Shown: positions 25,209 to 38,537 of the stretch, piece by piece
Layout: every line of letters starts with the position of its first letter
Numbering within the stretch: position 1 is the first letter of the stretch
Assembly (NCBI RefSeq): GCF_052857255.1
Contig: NW_027526486.1
Location: 1,984,001 to 2,048,000, forward strand
Direction of reading: 5' to 3'
Source of the DNA: Amblyomma americanum
Taxonomy: Eukaryota > Arthropoda > Arachnida > Ixodida > Ixodidae
Length of the DNA: 64,000 nt
The notes under the pieces: generated by a model
Told to the model about the DNA's origin: nothing
The model's input: only the letters and a program-made list of their open reading frames with translations
Databases searched by the model: none
Translations under genes and position numbers: made by a program

Positions 25209-28200
25209 TCGATCTAAAACGATGTATCCCTTTGTTTTGAGCCAGAATACAAGTTTTCGTGCAGTTCTGAGAGAAAAAGTTTACACGTTTCTCTCGTCTA
25301 CTCTTCGACGACTTGTAAAATCGATGCTCGTGAATCTTGCTAGTTTCGATCTAAAACGATCTATCCCGTTGTTTTGAGCCGGAATACAAGTTTTCGCGCA
25401 GTTCTGAGAGAAAAAGTTTACACCTTTCTCTCGTCTACTCTTCGAAGACTTGTAAAATTGATGCTCGTGAATCTTGCTAGTTTCAATTTAAAACGATGTA
25501 TCCCGTTGTTTTGAGCCGGAATACAAGTTTTCGCGCAGTTCTGAGAGAAAAAGTTTGCACCTTTCTCTCGTCTACTCTTCGACGACTTGTAAAATCGATA
25601 CTCGAGAATCATGCTAGTTTCGATCTAAAACAATGTATCCCGTTGTTTTGAGCCGGAATACAAATTTTCGCGCAGTTCTGAGAGAAAACGTTTACACCTT
25701 TCTCTCGTCTACTCTTCGACGACTTGTAAAATCGATGCTCGTGAATCTTGCTAGTTTCGATCTAAAACGGTGTATCCCGTTTTTTTGAGCCGGTATACAA
25801 GTTTTCGAGCAGTTCTGAGAGAAAAAGTTTACACCTTTCTCTCGTGTACTCTTCGACGACTTGTAAAATCGATACTCGTGAATCATGCTAGTTTCGATCT
25901 AAAACGATGTATCCCGTTGTTTTGAGCCGGAATACAAATTTTCGCGCAGTTCTGAGAGAAAAAGTTTACACCTTTCTCTCGTGTACTCTTCGACGACTTC
26001 TAAAATCGATGCTCGTGAATCTTGCTAGTTTCGATCTAAAACGATGTATCCCGTTGTTTTGAGCCGGAATACAAGTTTTCGCGCAGTTCTGACAGAAAAA
26101 GTTTACACCTTTCTCTCGTGTACTCTTCGACGACTTGTAAAAACGATACTCGAGAATCATGCTAGTTTCGATCTAAAACGATGTATCCCGTTGTTTTGAG
26201 CCGGAATACAAGTTTTCGCGCAGTTCTGAGAGAAAAAGTTTACACCTTTCTCTCGTGTACTCTTCGACGACTTGTAAAATCGATACTCGAGAATCATGCT
26301 AGTTTCGATCTAAAACGATGTATCCCGTTGTTTTGAGCCGGAATACAAGTTTTCGCGCAGTTCTGAGAGAAAAAAGTTTAAACCTTTCTCTCGTCTACTC
26401 TTCGACGACTTGTAAAATCGATGCTCGTGAATCTTGCTAGTTTCAATTTAAAACGATGTATCCCGTTGTTTTGAGTCGGAATACAAGTTTTCGCAGAGTT
26501 CTGAGAGAAAAAGTTTACACCTTTCTCTCGTCTACTCTTCGAAGACTTGTAAAATCGATGCTCGTGAATCTTGCTAGTTTCGATCTAAAACGATGTATCC
26601 CGTTGTTTTGAGCCGGAATACAAGTTTTCGCGCAGTTTTGAGAGAAAAAGTTTACACCTTTCTCTCGTGTACTCTTCGACGACTTCTAAAATCGATACTC
26701 GAGAATCATGCTAGTTTCGATCTAAAACAATGTATCCCGTTGTTTTGAGCCGGAATACAAATTTTCGCGCAGTTCTGAGAGAAAACGTTTACACCTTTCT
26801 CTCGTCTACTCTTCGACGACTTGTAAAATCGATGCTCGTGAATCTTGCTAGTTTCGATCTAAAACGGTGTATCCCGTTTTTTTGAGCCGGTATACAAGTT
26901 TTCGAGCAGTTCTGAGAGAAAAAGTTTACACCTTTCTCTCGTGTACTCTTCGACGACTTGTAAAATCGATACTCGTGAATCATGCTAGTTTCGATCTAAA
27001 ACGATGTATCCCGTTGTTTTGAGCCGGAATACAAATTTTCGCGCAGTTCTGAGAGAAAAAGTTTACACCTTTCTCTCGTCTACTCTTCGACGACTTGTAA
27101 AATCGATGCTCGTGAATCTTGCTAGTTTCAATTTAAAACGATGTATCCCGTTGTTTTGAGCCGGAATAAAAGTTTTCGCAGAGTTCTGAGAGAAAAAGTT
27201 TACACCTTTCTCTCGTCTACTCTTCGAAGACTTGTAAAATCGATGCTCGTGAATCTTGCTAGTTTCGATCTAAAACGATGTATCCCGTTGTTTTGAGCCG
27301 GAATACAAGTTTTCGCGCAGTTTTGAGAGAAAAAGTTTACACCTTTCTCTCGTGTACTCTTCGACGACTTCTAAAATCGATGCTCGTGAATCTTGCTAGT
27401 TTCGATCTAAAACGATGTATCCCGTTGTTTTGAGCCGGAATACAAGTTTTCGCGCAGTTCTGACAGAAAAAGTTTACACCTTTCTCTCGTGTACTCTTCG
27501 ACGACTTGTAAAAACGATACTCGAGAATCATGCTAGTTTCGATCTAAAACGATGTATCCCGTTGTTTTGAGCCGGAATACAAGTTTTCGCGCAGTTCTGA
27601 GAGAAAAAGTTTACACCTTTCTCTCGTGTACTCTTCGACGACTTGTAAAATCGATACTCGAGAATCATGCTAGTTTCGATCTAAAACGATGTATCCCGTT
27701 GTTTTGAGCCGGAATACAAGTTTTCGCGCAGTTCTGAGAGAAAAAAGTTTAAACCTTTCTCTCGTCTACTCTTCGACGACTTGTAAAATCGATGCTCGTG
27801 AATCTTGCTAGTTTCAATTTAAAACGATGTATCCCGTTGTTTTGAGTCGGAATACAAGTTTTCGCAGAGTTCTGAGAGAAAAAGTTTACACCTTTCTCTC
27901 GTCTACTCTTCGAAGACTTGTAAAATCGATGCTCGTGAATCTTGCTAGTTTCGATCTAAAACGATGTATCCCGTTGTTTTGAGCCAGAATACAAGTTTTC
28001 GCGCCGTTCTGAGAGAAAACGTTTACACCTTTCTCTCGTCTACTCTTCGACGACTTGTAAAATCGATGCTCGTGAATCTTGCTAGTTTCGATCTAAAACG
28101 GTGTATCCCGTTTTTTTGAGCCGGTATACAAGTTTTCGAGCAGTTCTGAGAGAAAAAGTTTACACCTTTCTCTCGTGTACTCTTCGACGACTTGTAAAAT

Positions 28201-31200
28201 CGATACTCGTGAATCATGCTAGTTTCGATCTAAAACGATGTATCCCGTTGTTTTGAGCCGGAATACAAATTTTCGCGCAGTTCTGAGAGAAAAAGTTTAC
28301 ACCTTTCTCTCGTCTACTCTTCGACGACTTGTAAAATCGATGCTCGTAAATCTGGCTAGTTTCAATCTAAACCGATGTATCCCGTTGTTTTGGGCCGGAA
28401 TACAAGTTTTCGCGCAGTTCTGAGAGAAAAAGTTTACACCTTTCCCTCGTGTACTCATCGACTACTTGTAAAATCGATGCTCGTGAATCTTGCTGGTATC
28501 GATCTAAAACGATGTATCCCGTTGTTTTGAGCCGGAATACAAGTTTTCGCGCAGTTCTGAGAGAAAAAGTTTATACCTTTCTCTCGTGTACTCTTCGACG
28601 ACTTGTAAAATCGATGCTCGTGAATCTTGCTAGTTTCGATCTAAAACGATGTATCCCTTTGTTTTGAGCCAGAATACAAGTTTTCGTGCAGTTCTGAGAG
28701 AAAAAGTTTACACGTTTCTCTCGTCTACTCTTCGACGACTTGTAAAATTGATGCTCGTGAATCTTGCTAGTTTCGATCTAAAACGATCTATCCCGTTGTT
28801 TTGAGCCGGAATACAAGTTTTCGCGCAGTTCTGAGAGAAAAAGTTTGCACCTTTCTCTCGTCTACTCTTCGACGACTTGTAAAATCGATACTCGAGAATC
28901 ATGCTAGTTTCGATCTAAAACAATGTATCCCGTTGTTTTGAGCCGGAATACAAATTTTCGCGCAGTTCTGAGAGAAAACGTTTACACCTTTCTCTCGTCT
29001 ACTCTTCGACGACTTGTAAAATCGATGCTCGTGAATCTTGCTAGTTTCGATCTAAAACGGTGTATCCCGTTTTTTTGAGCCGGTATACAAGTTTTCGCGC
29101 AGTTCTGAGAGAAAAAGTTTACACCTTTCTCTCGTGTACTCTTCGACGACTTGTAAAATCGATACTCGTGAATCATGCTAGTTTCGATCTAAAACGATGT
29201 ATCCCGTTGTTTTGAGCCGGAATACAAATTTTCGCGCAGTTCTGAGAGAAAAAGTTTACACCTTTCTCTCGTCTACTCTTCGACGACTTGTATAATCGAT
29301 GCTCGTGAATCTTGCTAGTTTCAATTTAAAACGATGTATCCCGTTGTTTTGAGCCGGAATAAAAGTTTTCGCAGAGTTCTGAGAGAAAAAGTTTACACCT
29401 TTCTCTCGTCTACTCTTCGAAGACTTGTAAAATCGATACTCGAGAATCATGCTAGTTTCGATCTAAAACGATGTATCCCGTTGTTTTGAGCCGGAATACA
29501 AGTTTTCGCGCAGTTCTGAGAGAAAAAAGTTTAAACCTTTCTCTCGTCTACTCTTCGACGACTTGTAAAATCGATGCTCGTGAATCTTGCTAGTTTCAAT
29601 TTAAAACGATGTATCCCGTTGTTTTGAGTCGGAATACAAGTTTTCGCAGAGTTCTGAGAGAAAAAGTTTACACCTTTCTCTCGTCTACTCTTCGAAGACT
29701 TGTAAAATCGATGCTCGTGAATCTTGCTAGTTTCGATCTAAAACGATGTATCCCGTTGTTTTGAGCCGGAATACAAGTTTTCGCGCAGTTTTGAGAGAAA
29801 AAGTTTACACCTTTCTCTCGTGTACTCTTCGACGACTTCTAAAATCGATACTCGAGAATCATGCTAGTTTCGATCTAAAACAATGTATCCCGTTGTTTTG
29901 AGCCGGAATACAAATTTTCGCGCAGTTCTGAGAGAAAACGTTTACACCTTTCTCTCGTCTACTCTTCGACGACTTGTAAAATCGATGCTCGTGAATCTTG
30001 CTAGTTTCGATCTAAAACGGTGTATCCCGTTTTTTTGAGCCGGTATACAAGTTTTCGAGCAGTTCTGAGAGAAAAAGTTTACACCTTTCTCTCGTGTACT
30101 CTTCGACGACTTGTAAAATCGATACTCGTGAATCATGCTAGTTTCGATCTAAAACGATGTATCCCGTTGTTTTGAGCCGGAATACAAATTTTCGCGCAGT
30201 TCTGAGAGAAAAAGTTTACACCTTTCTCTCGTCTACTCTTCGACGACTTGTAAAATCGATGCTCGTGAATCTTGCTAGTTTCAATTTAAAACGATGTATC
30301 CCGTTTTGAGCCGGAATAAAAGTTTTCGCAGAGTTCTGAGAGAAAAAGTTTACACCTTTCTCTCGTCTACTCTTCGAAGACTTGTAAAATCGATGCTCGT
30401 GAATCTTGCTAGTTTCGATCTAAAACGATGTATCCCGTTGTTTTGAGCCGGAATACAAGTTTTCGCGCAGTTTTGAGAGAAAAAGTTTACACCTTTCTCT
30501 CGTGTACTCTTCGACGACTTCTAAAATCGATGCTCGTGAATCTTGCTAGTTTCGATCTAAAACGATGTATCCCGTTGTTTTGAGCCGGAATACAAGTTTT
30601 CGCGCAGTTCTGACAGAAAAAGTTAACACCTTTCTCTCGTGTACTCTTCGACGACTTGTAAAAACGATACTCGAGAATCATGCTAGTTTCGATCTAAAAC
30701 GATGTATCCCGTTGTTTTGAGCCGGAATACAAGTTTTCGCGCAGTTCTGAGAGAAAAAGTTTACACCTTTCTCTCGTGTACTCTTCGACGACTTGTAAAA
30801 TCGATACTCGAGAATCATGCTAGTTTCGATCTAAAACGATGTATCCCGTTGTTTTGAGCCGGAATACAAGTTTTCGCGCAGTTCTGAGAGAAAAAAGTTT
30901 AAACCTTTCTCTCGTCTACTCTTCGACGACTTGTAAAATCGATGCTCGTGAATCTTGCTAGTTTCAATTTAAAACGATGTATCCCGTTGTTTTGAGTCGG
31001 AATACAAGTTTTCGCAGAGTTCTGAGAGAAAAAGTTTACACCTTTCTCTCGTCTACTCTTCGAAGACTTGTAAAATCGATGCTCGTGAATCTTGCTAGTT
31101 TCGATCTAAAACGATGTATCCCGTTGTTTTGAGCCAGAATACAAGTTTTCGCGCCGTTCTGAGAGAAAACGTTTACACCTTTCTCTCGTCTACTCTTCGA

Positions 31201-31814
31201 CGACTTGTAAAATCGATGCTCGTAAATCTGGCTAGTTTCAATCTAAACCGATGTATCCCGTTGTTTTGGGCCGGAATACAAGTTTTCGCGCAGTTCTGAG
31301 AGAAAAAGTTTACACCTTTCCCTCGTGTACTCATCGACTACTTGTAAAATCGATGCTCGTGAATCTTGCTGGTATCGATCTAAAACGATGTATCTCGTTG
31401 TTTTGAGCCGGAATACAAGTTTTCGCGTAGTTCTGAGAGAAAAAGTTTATACCTTTCTCTCGTGTACTCTTCGACGACTTGTAAAATCGATGCTCGTGAA
31501 TCTTGCTAGTTTCGATCTAAAACGATGTATCCCTTTGTTTTGAGCCAGAATACAAGTTTTCGTGCAGTTCTGAGAGAAAAAGTTTACACGTTTCTCTCGT
31601 CTACTCTTCGACGACTTGTAAAATCGATGCTCGTGAATCTTGCTAGTTTCGATCTAAAACGATCTATCCCGTTGTTTTGAGCCGGAATACAAGTTTTCGC
31701 GCAGTTCTGAGAGAAAAAGTTTGCACCTTTCTCTCGTCTACTCTTCGACGACTTGTAAAATCGATACTCGAGAATCATGCTAGTTTCGATCTAAAACAAT
31801 GTATCCCGTTGTTT
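25208..31814. repeat. Shuffled transition zone of the array
   Basis: All monomers belong to classes already seen in block D, but they are rearranged at many offsets: 1,097, 1,234, 1,371, 1,919, 2,876 and 3,150 bp. Markers include AAAACGGTGTATCC with TTTTCGAGCAG (from 25,767 on), CTGACAGAAA with AAAAACGATACTCGAG, and AAGTTTAAACC. One 134-bp monomer at about 30,300 has lost three bases (CCCGTTTTGAG for CCCGTTGTTTTGAG). Bases 28,300-29,430 reappear at 31,176-32,306 (21-monomer offset). No non-satellite sequence is seen. Confidence 0.8.
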
Positions 31815-34800
31815 TGAGCCGGAATACAAATTTTCGCGCAGTTCTGAGAGAAAACGTTTACACCTTTCTCTCGTCTACTCTTCGACGACTTGTAAAATCG
31901 ATGCTCGTGAATCTTGCTAGTTTCGATCTAAAACGGTGTATCCCGTTTTTTTGAGCCGGTATACAAGTTTTCGCGCAGTTCTGAGAGAAAAAGTTTACAC
32001 CTTTCTCTCGTGTACTCTTCGACGACTTGTAAAATCGATACTCGTGAATCATGCTAGTTTCGATCTAAAACGATGTATCCCGTTGTTTTGAGCCGGAATA
32101 CAAATTTTCGCGCAGTTCTGAGAGAAAAAGTTTACACCTTTCTCTCGTCTACTCTTCGACGACTTGTATAATCGATGCTCGTGAATCTTGCTAGTTTCAA
32201 TTTAAAACGATGTATCCCGTTGTTTTGAGCCGGAATAAAAGTTTTCGCAGAGTTCTGAGAGAAAAAGTTTACACCTTTCTCTCGTCTACTCTTCGAAGAC
32301 TTGTAAAATCGATGCTCGTGAATCTTGCTAGTTTCGATCTAAAACGATGTATCCCGTTGTTTTGAGCCGGAATACAAGTTTTCGCGCAGTTTTGAGAGAA
32401 AAAGTTTACACCTTTCTCTCGTGTACTCTTCGACGACTTCTAAAATCGATGCTCGTGAATCTTGCTAGTTTCGATCTAAAACGATGTATCCCGTTGTTTT
32501 GAGCCGGAATACAAGTTTTCGCGCAGTTCTCACAGAAAAAGTTTACACCTTTCTCTCGTGTACTCTTCGACGACTTGTAAAAACGATACTCGAGAATCAT
32601 GCTAGTTTAGATCTAAAACGATGTATCCCGTTGTTTTGAGCCGGAATACAACTTTTCGCGCAGTTCTGAGAGAAAAAAGTTTACACCTTTCTCTCGTGTA
32701 CTCTTCGACGACTTGTAAAATCGATGCTCGTGAATCTTGCTAGTTTCGATCTACAACGATGTATCCCGTTGTTTTGAGCTGGAATAGAAGTTTTGGCGCA
32801 GTTCTGAGAGAAAAAGTTTACACCTTTCTCTCGTGTACTCTTCGACGACTTGTAAAATCGATACTCGAGAATCATGCTAGTTTCGATCTAAAACGATGTA
32901 TCCCGTTGTTTTGAGCCGGAATACAAGTTTTCGCGCAGTTCTGAGAGAAAAAGTTTACACCTTTCTCTCGTGTACTCTTCGACGACTTGTAAAATCGATA
33001 CTCGATAATCATGCTAGTTTCGATCTAAAACGATGTATCCCGTTGTTTTGAGCCGGAATACAAGTTTTCGCGCAGTTCTGAGAGAAAAAAGTTTAAACCT
33101 TTCTCTCGTCTACTCTTCGACGACTTGTAAAATCGATGCTCGTGAATCTTGCTAGTTTCAATTTAAAACGATGTATCCCGTTGTTTTGAGTCGGAATACA
33201 AGTTTTCGCAGAGTTCTGAGAGAAAAAGTTTACACCTTTCTCTCGTCTACTCTTCGAAGACTTGTAAAATCGATGCTCGTGAATCTTGCTAGTTTAGATC
33301 TAAAACGATGTATCCCGTTGTTTTGAGCCGGAATACAACTTTTCGCGCAGTTTTGAGAGAAAAAGTTTACACCTTTCTCTCGTGTACTCTTCGACGACTT
33401 CTAAAATCGATGCTCGTGAATCTTGCTAGTTTCGATCTAAAACGATGTATCCCGTTGTTTTGAGCCGGAATACAAGTTTTCGCGCAGTTCTCACAGAAAA
33501 AGTTTACACCTTTCTCTCGTGTACTCTTCGACGACTTGTAAAAACGATACTCGAGAATCATGCTAGTTTAGATCTAAAACGATGTATCCCGTTGTTTTGA
33601 GCCGGAATACAACTTTTCGCGCAGTTCTGAGAGAAAAAAGTTTACACCTTTCTCTCGTGTACTCTTCGACGACTTGTAAAATCGATGCTCGTGAATCTTG
33701 CTAGTTTCGATCTACAACGATGTATCCCGTTGTTTTGAGCTGGAATAGAAGTTTTGGCGCAGTTCTGAGAGAAAAAGTTTACACCTTTCTCTCGTGTACT
33801 CTTCGACGACTTGTAAAATCGATACTCGAGAATCATGCTAGTTTCGATCTAAAACGATGTATCCCGTTGTTTTGAGCCGGAATACAAGTTTTCGCGCAGT
33901 TCTGAGAGAAAAAGTTTACACCTTTCTCTCGTGTACTCTTCGACGACTTGTAAAATCGATACTCGAGAATCATGCTAGTTTCGATCTAAAACGATGTATC
34001 CCGTTGTTTTGAGCCGGAATACAAGTTTTCGCGCAGTTCTGAGAGAAAAAAGTTTAAACCTTTCTCTCGTCTACTCTTCGACGACTTGTAAAATCGATGC
34101 TCGTGAATCTTGCTAGTTTCAATTTAAAACGATGTATCCCGTTGTTTTGAGTCGGAATACAAGTTTTCGCAGAGTTCTGAGAGAAAAAGTTTACACCTTT
34201 CTCTCGTCTACTCTTCGAAGACTTGTAAAATCGATGCTCGTGAATCTTGCTAGTTTAGATCTAAAACGATGTATCCCGTTGTTTTGAGCCGGAATACAAC
34301 TTTTCGCGCAGTTCTGAGAGAAAAAAGTTTACACCTTTCTCTCGTGTACTCTTCGACGACTTGTAAAATCGATGCTCGTGAATCTTGCTAGTTTCGATCT
34401 ACAACGATGTATCCCGTTGTTTTGAGCTGGAATAGAAGTTTTGGCGCAGTTTTGAGAGAAAAAGTTTACACCTTTCTCTCGTGTACTCTTCGACGACTTG
34501 TAAAATCGATACTCGAGAATCATGCTAGTTTCGATCTAAAACGATGTATCCCGTTGTTTTGAGCCGGAATACAAGTTTTCGCGCAGTTCTGAGAGAAAAA
34601 GTTTACACCTTTCTCTCGTGTACTCTTCGACGACTTGTAAAATCGATACCTGAGAATCATGCTAGTTTCGATCTAAAACGATGTATCCCGTTGTTTTGAG
34701 CCGGAATACAAGTTTTCGCGCAGTTCTGAGAGAAAAAAGTTTAAACCTTTCTCTCGTCTACTCTTCGACGACTTGTAAACTCGATGCTCGTGAATCTTGC

Positions 34801-35656
34801 TAGTTTCAATTTAAAACGATGTATCCCGTTGTTTTGAGTCGGAATACAAGTTTTCGCAGAGTTCTGAGAGAAAAAGTTTACACCTTTCTCTCGTCTACTC
34901 TTCGAAGACTTGTAAAATCGATGCTCGTGAATCTTGCTAGTTTCGATCTAAAACGATGTATCCCGTTGTTTTGAGCCAGAATACAAGTTTTCGCGCCGTT
35001 CTGAGAGAAAACGTTTACACCTTTCTCTCGTGTACTCTTCGACGACTTGTAAAATCGATACTCGTGAATCATGCTAGTTTCGATCTAAAACGATGTATCC
35101 CATTGTTTTGAGCCGGAATACAAATTTTCGCGCAGTTCTGAGAGAAAAAGTTTACACCTTTCTCTCGTCTACTCTTCGACGACTTGTAAAATCGATGCTC
35201 GTGAATCTTGCTAGTTTCAATTTAAAACGATGTATCCCGTTGTTTTGAGCCGGAATAAAAGTTTTCGCAGAGTTCTGAGAGAAAAAGTTTACACCTTTCT
35301 CTCGTCTACTCTTCGAAGACTTGTAAAATCGATGCTCGTGAATCTTGCTAGTTTCGATCTAAAACGATGTATCCCGTTGTTTTGAGCCGGAATACAAGTT
35401 TTCGCGCAGTTTTGAGAGAAAAAGTTTACACCTTTCTCTCGTGTACTCTTCGACGACTTCTAAAATCGATGCTCGTGAATCTTGCTAGTTTTGATCTAAA
35501 ACGATGTATCCCGTTGTTTTGAGCCGGAATACAAGTTTTCGCGCAGTTCTGAGAGAAAAAGTTTACACGTTTCTCTCGTCTACTCTTCGACGACTTGTAA
35601 AATCGATGCTCGTGAATCTTGCTAGTTTCGATCTAAAACGATCTATCCCGTTGTTT
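31815..35656. repeat. HOR unit F1, 28 monomers (3,842 bp), two full 7-monomer cassettes
   Basis: The unit contains the seven-monomer cassette (call it a-g) at 32,406-33,366 and 33,367-34,328, followed by a shortened c-g iteration from 34,329. Cassette marks are CTCACAGAAA, AAAAACGATACTCGAG, TTTAGATCTAAAAC with ACAACTTTTCG, GAGCTGGAATAG with TTTTGGCGCAG, and AAGTTTAAACC. The first cassette carries a private CTCGATAATC at about 33,001; the second has CTCGAGAATC there. The unit length is 28 monomers plus 6 nt, the excess coming from 138-bp monomers with six A residues. Confidence 0.85.
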
Positions 35657-38537
35657 TGAGCCGGAATACAAATTTTCGCGCAGTTCTGAGAGAAAACGTT
35701 TACACCTTTCTCTCGTCTACTCTTCGACGACTTGTAAAATCGATGCTCGTGAATCTTGCTAGTTTCGATCTAAAACGGTGTATCCCGTTTTTTTGAGCCG
35801 GTATACAAGTTTTCGCGCAGTTCTGAGAGAAAAAGTTTACACCTTTCTCTCGTGTACTCTTCGACGACTTGTAAAATCGATACTCGTGAATCATGCTAGT
35901 TTCGATCTAAAACGATGTATCCCGTTGTTTTGAGCCGGAATACAAATTTTCGCGCAGTTCTGAGAGAAAAAGTTTACACCTTTCTCTCGTCTACTCTTCG
36001 ACGACTTGTATAATCGATGCTCGTGAATCTTGCTAGTTTCAATTTAAAACGATGTATCCCGTTGTTTTGAGCCGGAATAAAAGTTTTCGCAGAGTTCTGA
36101 GAGAAAAAGTTTACACCTTTCTCTCGTCTACTCTTCGAAGACTTGTAAAATCGATGCTCGTGAATCTTGCTAGTTTCGATCTAAAACGATGTATCCCGTT
36201 GTTTTGAGCCGGAATACAAGTTTTCGCGCAGTTTTGAGAGAAAAAGTTTACACCTTTCTCTCGTGTACTCTTCGACGACTTCTAAAATCGATGCTCGTGA
36301 ATCTTGCTAGTTTCGATCTAAAACGATGTATCCCGTTGTTTTGAGCCGGAATACAAGTTTTCGCGCAGTTCTCACAGAAAAAGTTTACACCTTTCTCTCG
36401 TGTACTCTTCGACGACTTGTAAAAACGATACTCGAGAATCATGCTAGTTTAGATCTAAAACGATGTATCCCGTTGTTTTGAGCCGGAATACAACTTTTCG
36501 CGCAGTTCTGAGAGAAAAAAGTTTACACCTTTCTCTCGTGTACTCTTCGACGACTTGTAAAATCGATGCTCGTGAATCTTGCTAGTTTCGATCTACAACG
36601 ATGTATCCCGTTGTTTTGAGCTGGAATAGAAGTTTTGGCGCAGTTCTGAGAGAAAAAGTTTACACCTTTCTCTCGTGTACTCTTCGACGACTTGTAAAAT
36701 CGATACTCGAGAATCATGCTAGTTTCGATCTAAAACGATGTATCCCGTTGTTTTGAGCCGGAATACAAGTTTTCGCGCAGTTCTGAGAGAAAAAGTTTAC
36801 ACCTTTCTCTCGTGTACTCTTCGACGACTTGTAAAATCGATACTCGAGAATCATGCTAGTTTCGATCTAAAACGATGTATCCCGTTGTTTTGAGCCGGAA
36901 TACAAGTTTTCGCGCAGTTCTGAGAGAAAAAAGTTTAAACCTTTCTCTCGTCTACTCTTCGACGACTTGTAAAATCGATGCTCGTGAATCTTGCTAGTTT
37001 CAATTTAAAACGATGTATCCCGTTGTTTTGAGTCGGAATACAAGTTTTCGCAGAGTTCTGAGAGAAAAAGTTTACACCTTTCTCTCGTCTACTCTTCGAA
37101 GACTTGTAAAATCGATGCTCGTGAATCTTGCTAGTTTAGATCTAAAACGATGTATCCCGTTGTTTTGAGCCGGAATACAACTTTTCGCGCAGTTCTGAGA
37201 GAAAAAAGTTTACACCTTTCTCTCGTGTACTCTTCGACGACTTGTAAAATCGATGCTCGTGAATCTTGCTAGTTTCGATCTACAACGATGTATCCCGTTG
37301 TTTTGAGCTGGAATAGAAGTTTTGGCGCAGTTTTGAGAGAAAAAGTTTACACCTTTCTCTCGTGTACTCTTCGACGACTTGTAAAATCGATACTCGAGAA
37401 TCATGCTAGTTTCGATCTAAAACGATGTATCCCGTTGTTTTGAGCCGGAATACAAGTTTTCGCGCAGTTCTGAGAGAAAAAGTTTACACCTTTCTCTCGT
37501 GTACTCTTCGACGACTTGTAAAATCGATACCTGAGAATCATGCTAGTTTCGATCTAAAACGATGTATCCCGTTGTTTTGAGCCGGAATACAAGTTTTCGC
37601 GCAGTTCTGAGAGAAAAAAGTTTAAACCTTTCTCTCGTCTACTCTTCGACGACTTGTAAACTCGATGCTCGTGAATCTTGCTAGTTTCAATTTAAAACGA
37701 TGTATCCCGTTGTTTTGAGTCGGAATACAAGTTTTCGCAGAGTTCTGAGAGAAAAAGTTTACACCTTTCTCTCGTCTACTCTTCGAAGACTTGTAAAATC
37801 TATGCTCGTGAATCTTGCTAGTTTCGATCTAAAACGATGTATCCCGTTGTTTTGAGCCAGAATACAAGTTTTCGCGCCGTTCTGAGAGAAAACGTTTACA
37901 CCTTTCTCTCGTGTACTCTTCGACGACTTGTAAAATCGATACTCGTGAATCATGCTAGTTTCGATCTAAAACGATGTATCCCATTGTTTTGAGCCGGAAT
38001 ACAAATTTTCGCGCAGTTCTGAGAGAAAAAGTTTACACCTTTCTCTCGTCTACTCTTCGACGACTTGTAAAATCGATGCTCGTGAATCTTGCTAGTTTCA
38101 ATTTAAAACGATGTATCCCGTTGTTTTGAGCCGGAATAAAAGTTTTCGCAGAGTTCTGAGAGAAAAAGTTTACACCTTTCTCTCGTCTACTCTTCGAAGA
38201 CTTGTAAAATCGATGCTCGTGAATCTTGCTAGTTTCGATCTAAAACGATGTATCCCGTTGTTTTGAGCCGGAATACAAGTTTTCGCGCAGTTTTGAGAGA
38301 AAAAGTTTACACCTTTCTCTCGTGTACTCTTCGACGACTTCTAAAATCGATGCTCGTGAATCTTGCTAGTTTTGATCTAAAACGATGTATCCCGTTGTTT
38401 TGAGCCGGAATACAAGTTTTCGCGCAGTTCTGAGAGAAAAAGTTTACACGTTTCTCTCGTCTACTCTTCGACGACTTGTAAAATCGATGCTCGTGAATCT
38501 TGCTAGTTTCGATCTAAAACGATCTATCCCGTTGTTT
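35657..38537. repeat. HOR unit F2, 21 monomers (2,881 bp), one full cassette
   Basis: Matches F1 at offset 3,842 bp on its left part and 2,881 bp on its right part; the 961-bp difference is exactly one a-g cassette. The single full cassette (36,248-37,209) is entered like the first cassette of F1 (TTTCGATCTAAAAC, CAAGTTTTCG) but carries CTCGAGAATC at about 36,843 like the second. It therefore reads as a product of exchange between the two cassettes, or as the unexpanded ancestor. Confidence 0.85.
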
